From Trichinella spiralis (lineage: Eukaryota; Nematoda; Enoplea; Trichinellida; Trichinellidae): 64,000 nt of DNA. The stretch is taken from assembly GCA_000181795.3 (NCBI GenBank), contig CM012953.1:19605081-19669080 (forward strand). The letters are read 5' to 3'. Shown here piece by piece: positions 16,059-33,000 of this stretch (position 1 is its first letter; each line of letters starts with the position of its first letter). Under the pieces are notes generated by a model. The model ran no database searches. It saw only the letters and a list, made by a program, of their open reading frames with translations, and was not told where the DNA came from. Both the position numbers and the translations under genes were made by a program.

Positions 16059-18729
16059 TCACAGTTTAATACGCTGCTGAATGCAAAATTCTGTCCGAAC
16101 TAGGTCTTTAACAATCTGAGTGGATAATTGCATTGGTACCAAGCTGGAAAATTCTGCCACTGCTTTAGCCATTTCTGACTAAAATGTACCAAATTAAATT
16201 AAATTGATTTGGAATTAGCTTAAAATTAAAAATAGAAAAAATTACTATCTCTTTTTTAGAAATGAAAGACTTTAATCTTAAATTCTCCTCATTTTCACAT
16301 GCCTTCAGAAGCATTTGCATGAAAGTATGAAGAACATTTGGAACCAGCTGCCGTATCTAAAAGAGAAAAGGATAATTTAATTTTAATTTAATTTAATTTA
16401 ATTTAATAATAAACAAGCAAAATCACCTGCTCAGGTGTAGTTTGAAAATTTTTCAATGCTATATCAACAGCATCCCTTTCAAGTGGAATAATACCGCATA
16501 ATCGAATGCTCTAAAATAATATTTATACTGTTCTTATTATTGTGTTTTTTAAACTCATAAACATTACATTACTTCAATAGCTTTATCAACATTGGAAGCT
16601 GAACACGCTTGATAAAATTGATTAACTGTCAGCGCCATTTTGAAAATGGCCAGTGATCTTTCTGAAACGGTAGGAAGGATGTCTTTGAAATCCCTACAAA
16701 TAAAAATTATATGAATATAAATGTAAAGAAAACAGAAAAAAATCATTATTTACCTTTCCAAAAATTTAACAGCCAATGAAATCAACCAGTCGCGAGAGAA
16801 CACTTCGGACATTCGTTTAGCAGCCGCTGAACTAAGCAAATCAATCATAATATCCACAGCTTTTTGATAATCATTAGCCAAATCGTATAATTGGAAAGCA
16901 AATTCTGTGTAATTTTGTGATTCTGCAAGTTCAGCAAGATTTTTCAATACTCCTTTACCACATTTAAACTTTTTCACTAGACCATTTGTACAAATTCCAT
17001 CGTCGAAAAGCATTTGAAATTCTTGCGTTTCGCTAATTACTTCAGTTAGCAGAACGCTAAACATATCTTCACCATCTGAATTTTTAAATTCTCTCAAAAA
17101 GTAAAAATAATCAATCGCTTGTTTAGGATTAGAAAGCTGCATCCCAGTACAATACTGCGAAACCATTCGAACTAAATTAATTTCATCTTGTTCATTTTCT
17201 GAACTGAACAATGAATCAGTCACATTGGGAGACGTTTTTAAAAAATTATAAACATTCATCAATAATGCAATATGAACAGCATGAATTCTTAAAACATTGC
17301 TGCGATTGAACATGTAATTCAGTGCAGCTTCAAATTGCCCAGTAAGCCATAATGCACTCCAATAAAGCAACGGTGAATTTTCATTTGCAAAATATGCTTC
17401 ACCATATTTTAAAGAAATTTCTTTCTGGAGTATATCCAACGTGAGCATATTTGTGGGTGATTTGGGCGATTTTATAGAATTTTCATTCATGACTGTTTGA
17501 CGAAGTTTCATCCATAACCAATCTTCAAAGCGAGTGCATACATAAGAATGATCGTTGTTTTGATCACATAAAGCCATTGCACAAAATACGGCCCGTTTGT
17601 ATTCATCTTTACTTTGGTTAACCGATTGTTGGTACATCAATCTCATTTTCATTTCATCCTTGTGACTCAAACAATCCAAAAATTCACAGCTATTTTCACA
17701 CAGTAAATCATATATATACTTCAAAGGCTGCGCTGCTTGTTTAGCTGCTTTCCTTGCAGCTTTGACATTTCCTGCTCGTAAGCAAGTATAAATCACTGCC
17801 CAAGTCGGATGTTGATTTTGCAAATTATCCTCAAAACCAGGATAAGGTATGGTCATTGCTACATTCAAATATGCATGCACTAAATCATATACGGAATGCT
17901 TCACAGATAGTTTTCCAACTTCAGGTCTTTCACGAACCACTTTTTTCATATGTTGCAGAAACTGACCTTCCAAATGTCTCAAAATAGCTTTAGCAAAAGC
18001 CACTCGATATGACGATGATGTTTTATTTTTAACATATTTGCGGGGAACATTTTCCACTATAAGTGACACATACTTCCAAATTTCAGTTGAATCGTGATGG
18101 TGGTCAACTTTACGGAAAATGTCTAACATATTCACTTTATTCTCACAAAGGAGAGAATCGACTGCAGCAGAAACCGCCTTACCATATGCTAATGCCAAAT
18201 CAGCATTTGTATTTAAAAGTTCTTTACCGCTGTACAGCAATCCAGCAGACTTTTTACTCGATTCAAAATACTTCGGTGAAACAGTACTGCAACAATTTCC
18301 TTTAAATTCATTCCACAAATTTGTTGCATAAGTAAAATGAGAAGTTTCATTTTCATCAGCTATTTTTGATAAAAATTCTTCAACTGGCTGATGAAATAAA
18401 CGCAGTCGTTCACTTTTCAACGTATTATTTAAATCAAATACACGGTTAGTTTTCTCCTTAACTGATAAACTGGCATCCGAAGTAAGAATTAACTTTGGAG
18501 GATCTGGAACGTTTGAACCATCTGCTTCAAGAAGCAACAAAGTCCTAGCTTTCGATCCATCCGTATCACGCTTCATTAATGATTCACGATATAACTGTTC
18601 ACCCTTTTCAAAAGCAGCTTGTACATTCGATAATAACGTCGTTTCAACGTTCAATTTATCACTCTTTTCAATTCCTCTTGAAAACTGATCTACACGATGA
18701 AGCAAATCTAACAGCATGCTTGAATCCAT
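16059..18729 (-). CDS. npp-13: Nucleoporin Nup93 (NPP-13/Nic96 family)
   Basis: Five exons join in phase: 18729-16754, 16693-16573, 16510-16427, 16356-16246 and 16178-16059, giving 803 residues against about 819 in human Nup93. Nup93 is the scaffold linker of the inner ring of the nuclear pore. The N-terminal stretch is a predicted coiled region. The helical solenoid contains HPTWAVIYTCLRAGN, EYKRAVFCAMALCDQ, the EDWLWMKLRQ segment, the YGEAYFA segment, WLTGQFEAALNYMFNR, IHAVHIALL and PKQAIDYFYFLREF, each aligning in order with the vertebrate protein. The long first exon holds 658 codons and the four 3' introns are about 60-70 bp. TTTTAG lies six bases upstream of the start codon. The gene is divergent from the DHX30-type helicase, 450 bp away. 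No disrupted residues were noticed. Confidence 0.95.
16381..16406. repeat. (TTTAA)n repeat in a Nup93 intron
   Basis: Four to five tandem copies of a TTTAA-type pentamer lie in the short intron between exons 3 and 4 of Nup93. Confidence 0.8.
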
Positions 18730-19179
18730 CCTTCACTAAAACATACTAATGCAAATTATATAAAACTGAGTTTCAAATTTGTTCACTGTGAAAATAGCAT
18801 AAATAAATAAAGAAAATATATACATATACATAAACAATAGATAGCTTATTTATAAAATAAAACTCAAGTAATTTACAATCGTTACTGTAGAAAGTGAAAC
18901 TGCTAAATAGTTATTTCAGTCGAACGTTATGCACCACCAAAATGCAAGCATTTTAATTACAGTAATCCATGTATAATTCATGTATAAGTAACAATTGTTT
19001 GCATAAATATTATTTTAGCAGAGTTCGAATATTCATTTTAAAATCATTACATATTCGTATTTATTAATTTACTTCGTTTTTTATTTTTCAAAAATAAAAT
19101 GTTGCTCAAGTAGGTTTACTGTAAATTTACTGTAATTTTGAAAATGAAATAATTTCAAATAAAATTATAACAGTTGAAA
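18730..19179. promoter_or_regulatory. Shared bidirectional promoter interval, Nup93/DHX30
   Basis: Only 450 bp separate the two start codons, which point away from each other. No TATA box or conserved motif is obvious against the AT-rich background. Each gene has its own acceptor-like AG near its ATG (TTTTAG on the Nup93 side, TTATAACAG on the DHX30 side), so transcription starts must lie within this interval or close to it. Shared regulation is inferred from geometry only. Confidence 0.5.
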
Positions 19180-22100
19180 ATGTATTGCGCTGTCGTTACA
19201 AATTTAAACAAATCTTTAATGTTTCACAAAATGTTAGGTAAAAGTAATATATCAAAAATGAGTTCTATTAAATGTTCTGTAAAATCGACGCTTGAACGAT
19301 GTGGAGTAGAAGCAACTTTTGCAAAAAATCCAAAAGGTACTTTACTGGGTTTTTTTCAAGCCATGCGCTGGAAAATGCCTTCAATCGTGACTGAAAGAAC
19401 AGGTTTGTAAGTTTAGCGTATGGCATTCATTGAATAAGTGCGAATGTTAAGGGCTCTCACGCGAAGCAATCTGGCATTGTCGCATATCGTTTTTATTACC
19501 AGAGTCAGATAATTTGCTTACTTTCAATTCATGTGTTGATTCAAAAAGTAAATCCGAAGCGGAATCATGGGCTGCTTATTCAGCTTGTAAATTTCTATCA
19601 GAGGTAAATACATTTTTTAAACTGATTCAAGCATATTATTCCACTCTTTACAATATTTATAGCCATATTAATATGAAAATAAGTTTTTATTAGCGAAGAA
19701 TTTTTTCATTTTAGAAGTATGATCATTTTCCTTCAAGAAAGAAATCAATAACACCAGAGAAGATAAAAGCTGATGAACTTCTCGAATCTCAGAAATGGAG
19801 TCAACTGGGTCGTCATCCAAAATCAGTGGTACATGAATTTTATCAAGCAAGAGGCTTTGACAAACTTCCTTTAGAAAGTATTTCTCAATCAGGTGCACAG
19901 TCTTTATAATAATAATTTTAATATTATAATTTGACATGTAGTGAGCACTTAATAATTTCAGATGGTAAAATAACGGTATCACTCACCGCTGAAGTTCCAC
20001 TTGTTTTTTCTACTGTTATTAGTCGAAATACTCGTAAACATGCAGTTGCTGTGGCATATTGGGAATTTCTTTTGCAATTAAAAGAAGTAAAATGCAGGAT
20101 TTAAAAAATTTTTCCGGCTGTTTTTGTTGCTTTTTATTTGTAGGCGAAATATGTGGACGACAATTTTAATGTTATTTTTCATTCAAAACAAGAAATAATG
20201 GAATTCAAAAGAAATCAACGCTTACCAACGTTCATTGATATTTCGGAATCATTATTTCGCAGAATTGATTGTCTTGTAAAAGAATTTCATGTGAGCATTT
20301 TGCATAAATTTGTATAAATTGTGTTTAAAAAAGTATTGGTTTAGTTATTTTCAAAAGACTTTATGCAATCTGTGCAAAGATTGCGAATCAAACAGGCAGT
20401 GGATAAATTGATTAATTCAAATGGTTGTTCTGTTAATTTAAATGAAGAAGAAGATGAAGATGGTTCAGTTGATGAATGTTTGGAATTGGATATGATTCTG
20501 AAAAGAAATCACAGCTTGTACACGTCTGCCCAACGTTTGCGAAATAGTTTTGATCCAGCTGTAATAAATTTACGAAGTTTTCGTCAACAGCTTCCAATTT
20601 TTGTTATAAAGTATTTAAATTGGATTGATTTAATTTTATTCATTTATTTTCATTATTGTTCTGTTTTAGCATTTTCACAATATGCATTGTATGATTGATT
20701 TAATGATAATAATTTAATACTGACTGTTTCTAGGGATGAGCTATTATCTACTCTGGAACATCACCAAGTGGTAATAATTGCTGGTGATACTGGTTGTGGT
20801 AAAACGACTCAAATTCCACAATTCATTTTTGATGATTATGTGACAAAATTTCGTGGAGCCGAATGTAATATTATCGTTACTCAAGTATTCTTTTATTTAA
20901 GATAATTATTATTGTTATTACTCAATTATATAAATAATTTCATCAATTAATTAATTAAATAATTACAGCCTCGTAGAATTAGTGCAATAGCAATGGCTAA
21001 TCGTTTAGCAGCAGAACGGCAAGAAGCAGTTGGAGAAACTGTGGGATTCAATGTACGTTTAAATTCCTGCATTCCTCGAAATAAAGGCAGCATCCTTTTT
21101 CTCACTCCAGGAACATTTTTACGATCAGCTATGTTTGCAGAACAAATTGAAAGTAAACATTGTTTGGGAAAATATTTAAATAAATTATAATTTTATTTAG
21201 ACATATCTCATGTAATTATTGATGAAGTTCATGAAAGAGATGTTTTAACAGATCTTATGCTTGTTTTCTTGAAACGAAAGCTTGTAATTCTTCCAAAATT
21301 GAAACTGATTTTGATGAGTGCCAGCATAAATCCGTATAAATTTTCATCATATTTCAACAAGTAGAAGTGCATTTTTTGTGTTTGATTTATTTTTTATTCA
21401 GAAATTTATTTTACAAACAAAAAATATTCTATTTTAGTTGCCCTGTTCTCTCAGCTGCAGGAAGAATATTTGACGTTGCGGAATATTTTTTGGATGATGT
21501 TTATCGATTTCTTGGACGTGAAATGCCTTCAGAAGAAGAAATTGTTGATCATGATTATGAAACAGACGCAAATTTAGTTGCCGAACTTTTGTGCTGGATA
21601 CATAAAAATCGACCAGTGCGATCGAATAGTTTTAATAATTTTAATTATCCGAATGAAGTATTTATTTATTTTTTTTAGAATGGAGATGTGTTGTGTTTTC
21701 TGCCTTCATGGAATGATATATGCCGTGTCAGTGGACACTTGGATGCAAGGAAGTGTTCAGAAGAACAAATGGTTGTACTTCCATGTCATTCTTCACTGCC
21801 AATATCTGAGCAAAAACGAATTTTTGAGCCGTCAAGTTTTTTATTTTAACAAAAAATATTGTTTATGTTTAATAATAGAAATGTTTAATTTTGTAGGATG
21901 TCATGTGGAAAACGGAAAATAGTCCTTGCTACAAACATCGCCGAAACTTCTTTGACTATTGATAACATAAGATATGTTGTTAATACTGGCACAAGAAAAA
22001 TTGGAAGATTAATTGCTTCTAAAAATGTATTTTTCATTCATTCTATTTTATATTTCAAGCAGATCATATGCGCATAATTGTTTAATTGATAAATTTCAGT

Positions 22101-24208
22101 GGTTAAGTCATCATCAAAGTTGGGCGAGTAAATCTTCACAAATTCAACGTAAAGGTCGGGCAGGTCGTCAAATGGAAGGGGAATGCTATCATTTATTTTC
22201 TAAAGAAGTATACAAAAATATGCGTAAGAAATATGTTATTATTATTATTATTATTGTTGTTGTTGTTTTGACTTTTGAATTATATATTATTTCAGCTGAA
22301 TATGATGTACCTACTATACAAGCAGCACCATTAGAACGGCTTGCTTTAATGACAAAAGTATATCGTATGAATTTTTTCTTTTCTATTCTAATGATTCATT
22401 AATTTATTTTGATTTAAGAGTCTGTTCAAAAATTCTGACCCATTTCAAGTGCTATCTGAAGCATTGGATCCCCCTTCAAAAGAAGGATGTAAGTCTAATT
22501 TGAGATTTACAATTGAAATATTAGTTGTTGCTTTTTTCCCAGTGGATGCTGCTCGTCATCTTTTGCAAGATTTGAAAATATTCGATAAAGAAAACCGTTT
22601 AACAGAATTAGGAAAAAATGTAGCGCTGTTTGGTTGTCATCCATTTTTAGGAATTGCCCTTTTGTATTCTATTATTTTTCGGTAAGTATAAATTGTTCTT
22701 TCTTCACTTATTATTATTATTATTGATTTTGAAATTTTATCACTTTTATCATTGCAAATTATTTTTTTGTGTATCTAATAGATGCACTGAACCAATTTTA
22801 TCTATTGTGGCGTGTTTGGAATCAGATGAAAATTTTTTTGACTTGAGCTTTTCTAATAAAGATCAAATTATTAAGGTGAAGTTACTTATGTTTTATAATT
22901 TGAAAATTTTAATTTTTCCATTTTCTTCATTCAGCTGCTGGACTATTTGATTGGACGATCGTTCAGTTTGCATTGCAGTGCCGTAAACCTTAGTCGCTTT
23001 GGTTGTGATCTGATGCGGCAGCACAGTTCTGAAACAGATGAATGGAAAAGCAACATCTTCTCTAAAAATTTTATTTCATTGAGAAGTGTTGTTTTTATTT
23101 TAGGTATTTTTGTGTAATTTTTGAAATATTTATTAATAATATTTATTTCAGAATTACGCAAACAATTTGCTGAGGAAATGGTTCGTAGCAATTTGGTAGA
23201 CGAATGGAAAGATCTGTTTTCTTTGGATCATCCATTAAATTTGAGTTCTAATAATTTTGAAATCATTAAAGTAAGTGGTAATATTATTCTTAATGAAAAT
23301 CTTTTATTTAATAATCAATACAACAGGCAGTAATAATGGCAGGGCTTTTTCAAAATGTTGCTAAAGGTATTCATGGAATTCTTAGCAAACGTGGTAAAAT
23401 TGAACCGGATGCGGTGACTATTTGTGAAAGGTGAATTATTTATTGTTTTTAATAATCAGTTGTTTAAATTATCTTTCTTTTAGTAATCTGAAGCCAGTCC
23501 GACCAAGACGATATGGAAATTACATCTTAAAAGAATCAGATAATTGGTGGAGTGATTGGTTCATTTATTATAAAAAAGTAACCAACCAACCGTAAAAACT
23601 AACTGAATAATTGAGAAGTCTTTTTGTATTTAGATTTGGAGTGAGAAGTCACGAAGTTTTGCAGTAGAAGGATTGTCCATGATAAACCCATTGATTGCTG
23701 TTCTTTTTTCTGGCTTCACTCCTGAGATTTTGCAATCAGATAATGCTACAGTAATTGCACTCGTACCTGCAAAACATTTTCAACTACAAGTTTCATCTGC
23801 CAGGTAATGTAAAATTTTTTTCGTTAAATAATTAAATAATTGTACATGTCTTCCTTATAATTCAATCAAAAGTTATATTCAGTAAAAATTTATAAATAGA
23901 TTAAATTCTGCGATTATTGCAATAAAAATAATTTTCTTTTCAATAATGATTTCTATTTTTTTATTGCTTGGGCATATTTATTTGTATATTATGTTGAACA
24001 TTTTGAATGCTTTTATAGAAATGCTGAATTGCTTATACGATTACGATCATGCATTCATGATTTTTTCAACTTATATATTAATCATCATGAATATATTATG
24101 AAGTTGGCTGAAAATGATCCGATAAAGAAATGGCACAACGATTTATTGACACTTATCACTGATTTGTTGAACGTGGAGCAGAATTATAATTCAAAACAAT
24201 TTACATAA
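19180..24208 (+). CDS. DHX30: DHX30-type DEAH-box (DEVH) RNA helicase
   Basis: Twenty-three exons join in phase from ATG at 19180 to TAA at 24206-24208, giving 1,109 residues: 19180-19402, 19503-19603, 19715-19892, 19962-20086, 20144-20290, 20345-20610, 20734-20884, 20969-21152, 21201-21360, 21438-21615, 21679-21830, 21897-22026, 22100-22223, 22296-22357, 22419-22488, 22543-22681, 22782-22875, 22935-23103, 23152-23270, 23327-23430, 23484-23577, 23634-23803 and 24019-24208. Motif I is GDTGCGKTT near residue 363, motif Ia QPRRIS, motif II DEVH near 465, motif III SAS, then [11 protein letters not shown] and [26 protein letters not shown] and [14 protein letters not shown] fit DHX30 better than DHX9 or DHX36. 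The first 250 residues hold two dsRBD-like segments. Human DHX30 acts on mitochondrial RNA and ribosome assembly; a basic N-terminus here could be a mitochondrial presequence (inference). The donor at 21831 (GTCAAG) is the least typical. Confidence 0.9.
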
Positions 24209-24812
24209 ATTAATAATAACAAATTCAGCTGTCCATCCGTATTTATTCAAAAATAATAATAAAAGTGAATTCATCTTAAATTGCTTTTATTTAAAGTACA
24301 AATAAATATTAATAATGTTAATTACTTAAAATTTAAATTACGTACTTTATAATTTATAAATGAAACTTGACAAAAATATTTCAGAAAATTATTACCAAAA
24401 GTTGCTTAACTTACGGCCTTTTATTTTTTTATTGTCATAAAGAAATTAGTTACAAAGAAAGACAGTGCATATTTTGAAGAATAACATAATTCATTCATGG
24501 CGTTCCATTATTATAGTCAAACATAATTTAATTCATATATTCATCATCATCAGCTGTATCGATGAACAGGAAACACTGAAAAATAATAAAGAAACGGCTT
24601 TTAAAAAAACGGTTCGTTTTCAATAGATACAGAGCGTGGTAATGAGAACAGCTAGCAACTAGAAAATGAAAAAACATACAATTGATGTAATTCTCATAAC
24701 GTTGATACACTGAATTCTTAAAACGAAAAGAAATCTGTCAACTATTAAAAAACTGATACTAATGCACGAATTACATAAATTTCTTTTACTTCTTTTATTT
24801 CCTTGTCTCCAT
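24209..24812. other. Convergent 3' flanks of DHX30 and RBBP4
   Basis: The two genes end 604 bp apart and face each other. Plus-strand AATAAA hexamers at 24258-24263 and 24301-24306 suit DHX30. Minus-strand hexamers at 24433-24428 and 24425-24420 suit RBBP4, so the 3' UTRs may come close without overlapping. A possible alternative RBBP4 terminal exon (24575-24528) is described as a finding. Confidence 0.5.
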
Positions 24813-29200
<4,388 letters not shown>

Positions 29201-29412
29201 TCTACAGCGCTACGACGACGTCTGGATTATGTTTGGTCATAGTGCGTGGGCGTTTGCAGCAATGTTTGCTTTTTCAGTTTTGACGGAGAGGCATGTTGGC
29301 GTTACACTGATTTTTCAAGTCTCTCTTTCAACGCTGTTGTACATTGACAGTCGGTTGTCAAACACTCAGTTGTCCCATCAACAACATTTCAAGCAGCACA
29401 ATTATGGTCGAA
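29201..29412 (+). other. Candidate 5' exon (non-coding or unknown gene)
   Basis: A less AT-rich block starts after a pyrimidine tract and CTACAG and ends at a good donor (GTATGT). One frame stays open throughout, with hydrophobic residues such as AWAFAAMFAFSVL, but no family is recognised. It joins in phase to the next candidate exon at 29955. It does not continue in frame into the AFF start exon at 42250, so if it belongs to the AFF transcript it would be 5' UTR. A separate small gene is the alternative. Confidence 0.3.
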
Positions 29413-29954
29413 GTATGTGCTTTTCAATTTTTTATTTATTTATTTATTTATTTAAATTGTTTACTATTTATTTATTTCGAAATTTTGATTGGTCAACACT
29501 TTCGTATGATAATTGACAAGCAGAACAACAATTACATGCATGAAAAAGAATGATTTAAAGAAAAAATAATTTTTATTTATTAACTATTTGTAATTTTCAT
29601 TTCCAATTAATGGATAGACGGGTGGATGGAATATTTGATTCAACTCAAATGCATTGTAACTGATCGATAATTTTATATCGTGCAGACAAATGAAATGAAT
29701 ATTAATAACTTGAATTGAGATGGGGAAAAAATTAAGAATAGAATCTTTAAACGATGTTGCAGCAATTTATGCTGATCAATAGCAAAGCAATTTTATTGAC
29801 TGATATTTATTTATTTATTTTTAATTTTATTTTATGAATGCTTTAAGTTTGAAAATTTTCTTTTTGATCATTTGTTTAATTGTAATATTTTAAAAAAAAA
29901 GAAAAATAAAACCATAAAAATTGAAAATTATCTAATTTTTCTTCCTTCGAATAG

Positions 29955-30060
29955 ATTTTGGATTCTTTGTGGAAAATGCATTTTCAGCGCCAGTGAGAAA
30001 GCTGATACTAATTCTTCGACCACTTTGGGAAAAGATACGTAATGCGAAGCTGATAATTAC
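29955..30060 (+). other. Second candidate 5' exon, paired with 29201-29412
   Basis: The segment follows the acceptor CGAATAG and ends at a canonical GTAAGT donor. Spliced to the preceding candidate it keeps one open frame (including RPLWEKIRNAKLII). No homology is recognised. Both splice sites are good, so the segment is likely part of some transcript; coding status is undecided. Confidence 0.3.
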
Positions 30061-33000
30061 GTAAGTCAATTTCGCATTTGCTTATTCACGAAGAGAAAAT
30101 ATTCATTCAATTTTCCATAGACTGATTTCTCTCCATTGTCTCATTATTAAACGTGAATATTTTATTTATTTACAATAAGATTTTTTTGAAAAATAAAGTA
30201 AAATGGAGATTACTGTAAAAATGAAATTAATATTATTTCTGATATCGATGCGTATAAAAAGTAAATGGCGTTACTTTCATTCTCTGCATGTTTTTTATAT
30301 TTTTTCTTGGGGAGAGGGGGGAGAATGATTTTAAATTCTCACAGTAACTTTACCAAAGATTGCGTATCGTTTATTTGCATTGTTTCATCAATTTCTTTTT
30401 TTCTACTTTTAATAAAATCAAATGTTTCCTAAAGCAATGAACTGTCAATTTTTTTTGTAAATTATTTTGGTGATCTGAAATAATTTTTATTCCATTTCTT
30501 TTATATTGAAAATTTTAAATATCTTGCAAACAAATTTGTATGAATTTGATTGATTTAAAAAAACACTTGGAAAAAAAACAAAATCATTTTTCTTTCTGAA
30601 ATATTAGAATTGTCGATAATGAAGGCAAGCATTCCGTAATTCCGTAATTTTTTTCAAAAGTAAATTTCAATAAACAAATGCGAAATAGATTTCGTGAAGT
30701 TTGAAAAAACGTTTTCTTTTTATAAAAAAAATTTCTTCAACATTCTCACTTGAACTAGAATTTGAATGAAATAATGGTATCACTTTACCCATTTTGTGAA
30801 AATGTTATTATCACTTATTATTACTCATAGATGCTCTATTTAAATTATAAAAAATTATTTTTTTCATACGTTTGTTTGTAAATTTTACAACTGTCTCAAA
30901 AATAGTCTATTTTATGAGAAGTTTTTAAATGGTATATTATTTCGTAATGTTGTCAGTTAATTTTGAAAAAAAAATAAGTAAACAATTGATTCTACTGTAA
31001 AATTATATTTTTCGATATAAATTCGCATATATTATTTGTATTTTTTTGTCGATACGATGAAATGAATAATGAAAAATTGCACTGTTGAATGTTGAATTGA
31101 ATTCAGTGACGTATGGTTATGAAATGTTTGGATTCAATTTTTTGCTTGAAAAATGCCCTTATCAAAATATGTAAACGTTTTTAAAAAATTAAAAGAAGAA
31201 ATGATGAAAAGCTTTTGTTGAAATTTATCAAACGAAAAATAAATGTTCCAAATTTTTAATATTTACAAAATTAAATTATTTTATTAGTGATAAGTTTAGT
31301 TTTTAGTTGGAAATTTTTTCCTTTGTATACATTGTAAATGAAAAAGTAAAAATTGGTAACATTTGCATAAATTTTGAATTGCATTCAATCAAACTTAACA
31401 AAGTTCACTGAGGACAGATGTGCACTTGCACATTTATACATTTATAAATAAGCATCTATAAAAGGGAACAAATTAACGGTTACTTTTGTTATAATGAAAA
31501 AAAATTGTAATAAATGTTGTTCAAGTATTTGAAATTTTAAAAATAAATCATGATTGTAATTTCTTTTTTGGAAAAATATCATTAAACATGTTTTGTTATT
31601 TTCAAATGAAATCAGAATTTAAGTTAATGCTTTTTCTGTCTAGGAAGTGTCTTTTTGTCGATCAATAATTTTGTGAATTGTTTTCTATATAAACAAAAAA
31701 AAATTTAATGCAATGTAAATAGTGAATTCAATTTCTTTCCAGCATTATATTTTTCCAATGCAATAAATGCCATATAAATAATCAATAATGCGTTTTATTC
31801 AATTTGAACAATAATTTACACAGATTTCAAGACAAATCAAGGAAAAATAAAAATAATGAAATTAGTTGCTTAATTTATTCAGCTTATTGCATTTTTTGAC
31901 ATTTTTCTATACTTTACGGCTGATTTATTATACACAAATGTTTTTATTTTTGATAAATAATAATGATGACATTTGTAAAAAAGTATTAAAATATAATTTC
32001 CATCTTACCATACAATAATGCAACTGTATGATTTTTTTTTGTTTTACAGTTGTAGAAGTATATTGTAAATTTCGTGTGTTCCAGTATATGGACTTTTTAT
32101 TTTGCAAAAAAAAAATAAATGAATTTTGCAATAGTTACCTGTCAAAAGATGTTTCAATGTTGATGCGTAAATTTTGTTGCAATTTTTAATTATCAATGTA
32201 TTTTATGAATTGAATCCATTAATTTTGTTCGTATATATTTGTGCGTGTTATTGATTTCTTTTTAATAGTCTATATTAATTTTTTACAAACTTGATCAATA
32301 TACATTGAAAGTACTTTCATTTGTCTTAAATGTTAATTGAATTGTTAATGAAAGATAAATATCAAATAATTACCAACCAAGATTCAGAAAAGAATGATGC
32401 ACGATCCGTTTGATCCTTAATGAATTTGATTTCAATAAATGAACAGTTCAATTATAATTTGCAGATTTCAACTGAGCATTTTTCAACAATATGATTACAT
32501 TTCAAGCTTCAAAGTTTATTTCTAAAGCCTACATTTATTGTAATGTGAATGTAAATTAAAAATTAGTGCAATTTTTAAAAATAATTATTATTTTTAACTT
32601 TTTGTATATAATACATTATTGATTTTTTTTAATAAATGCAAACTTTGATTTGTTGGAAATTTGATTAAAAAATACATAAACTGCAATTATTATATGATGT
32701 CATAAGTCTTGTAATGTTTGAATTATTACCTGAAAATAAACTTTTCTTCTCATGAAACATAACAAAAAAAATATTTTCTTGCATTTAATTTTTTGAAATA
32801 ACAATTATGCCATTAGATTTGAATATTGAATGTCAACATTTGAAGTGAATTATAAATTATCAACTCTGTTTTTATTATTATTAAAATTCACTACAGTTCG
32901 CTACAAACATTCACTTCAAACCTTTGATGAAAATTTGATGGAAGAAATTTTCAAATTATGCGTCTTTTTAGACTTATAGATGAACAATTTTTTAATTATA

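Noticed and set aside
21616-21657. Extending DHX30 exon 10 to a donor at 21658
   Set aside because: It would leave a 21-bp intron, too short to splice; the GTGCGA donor at 21616 gives a 63-bp intron in the same phase.
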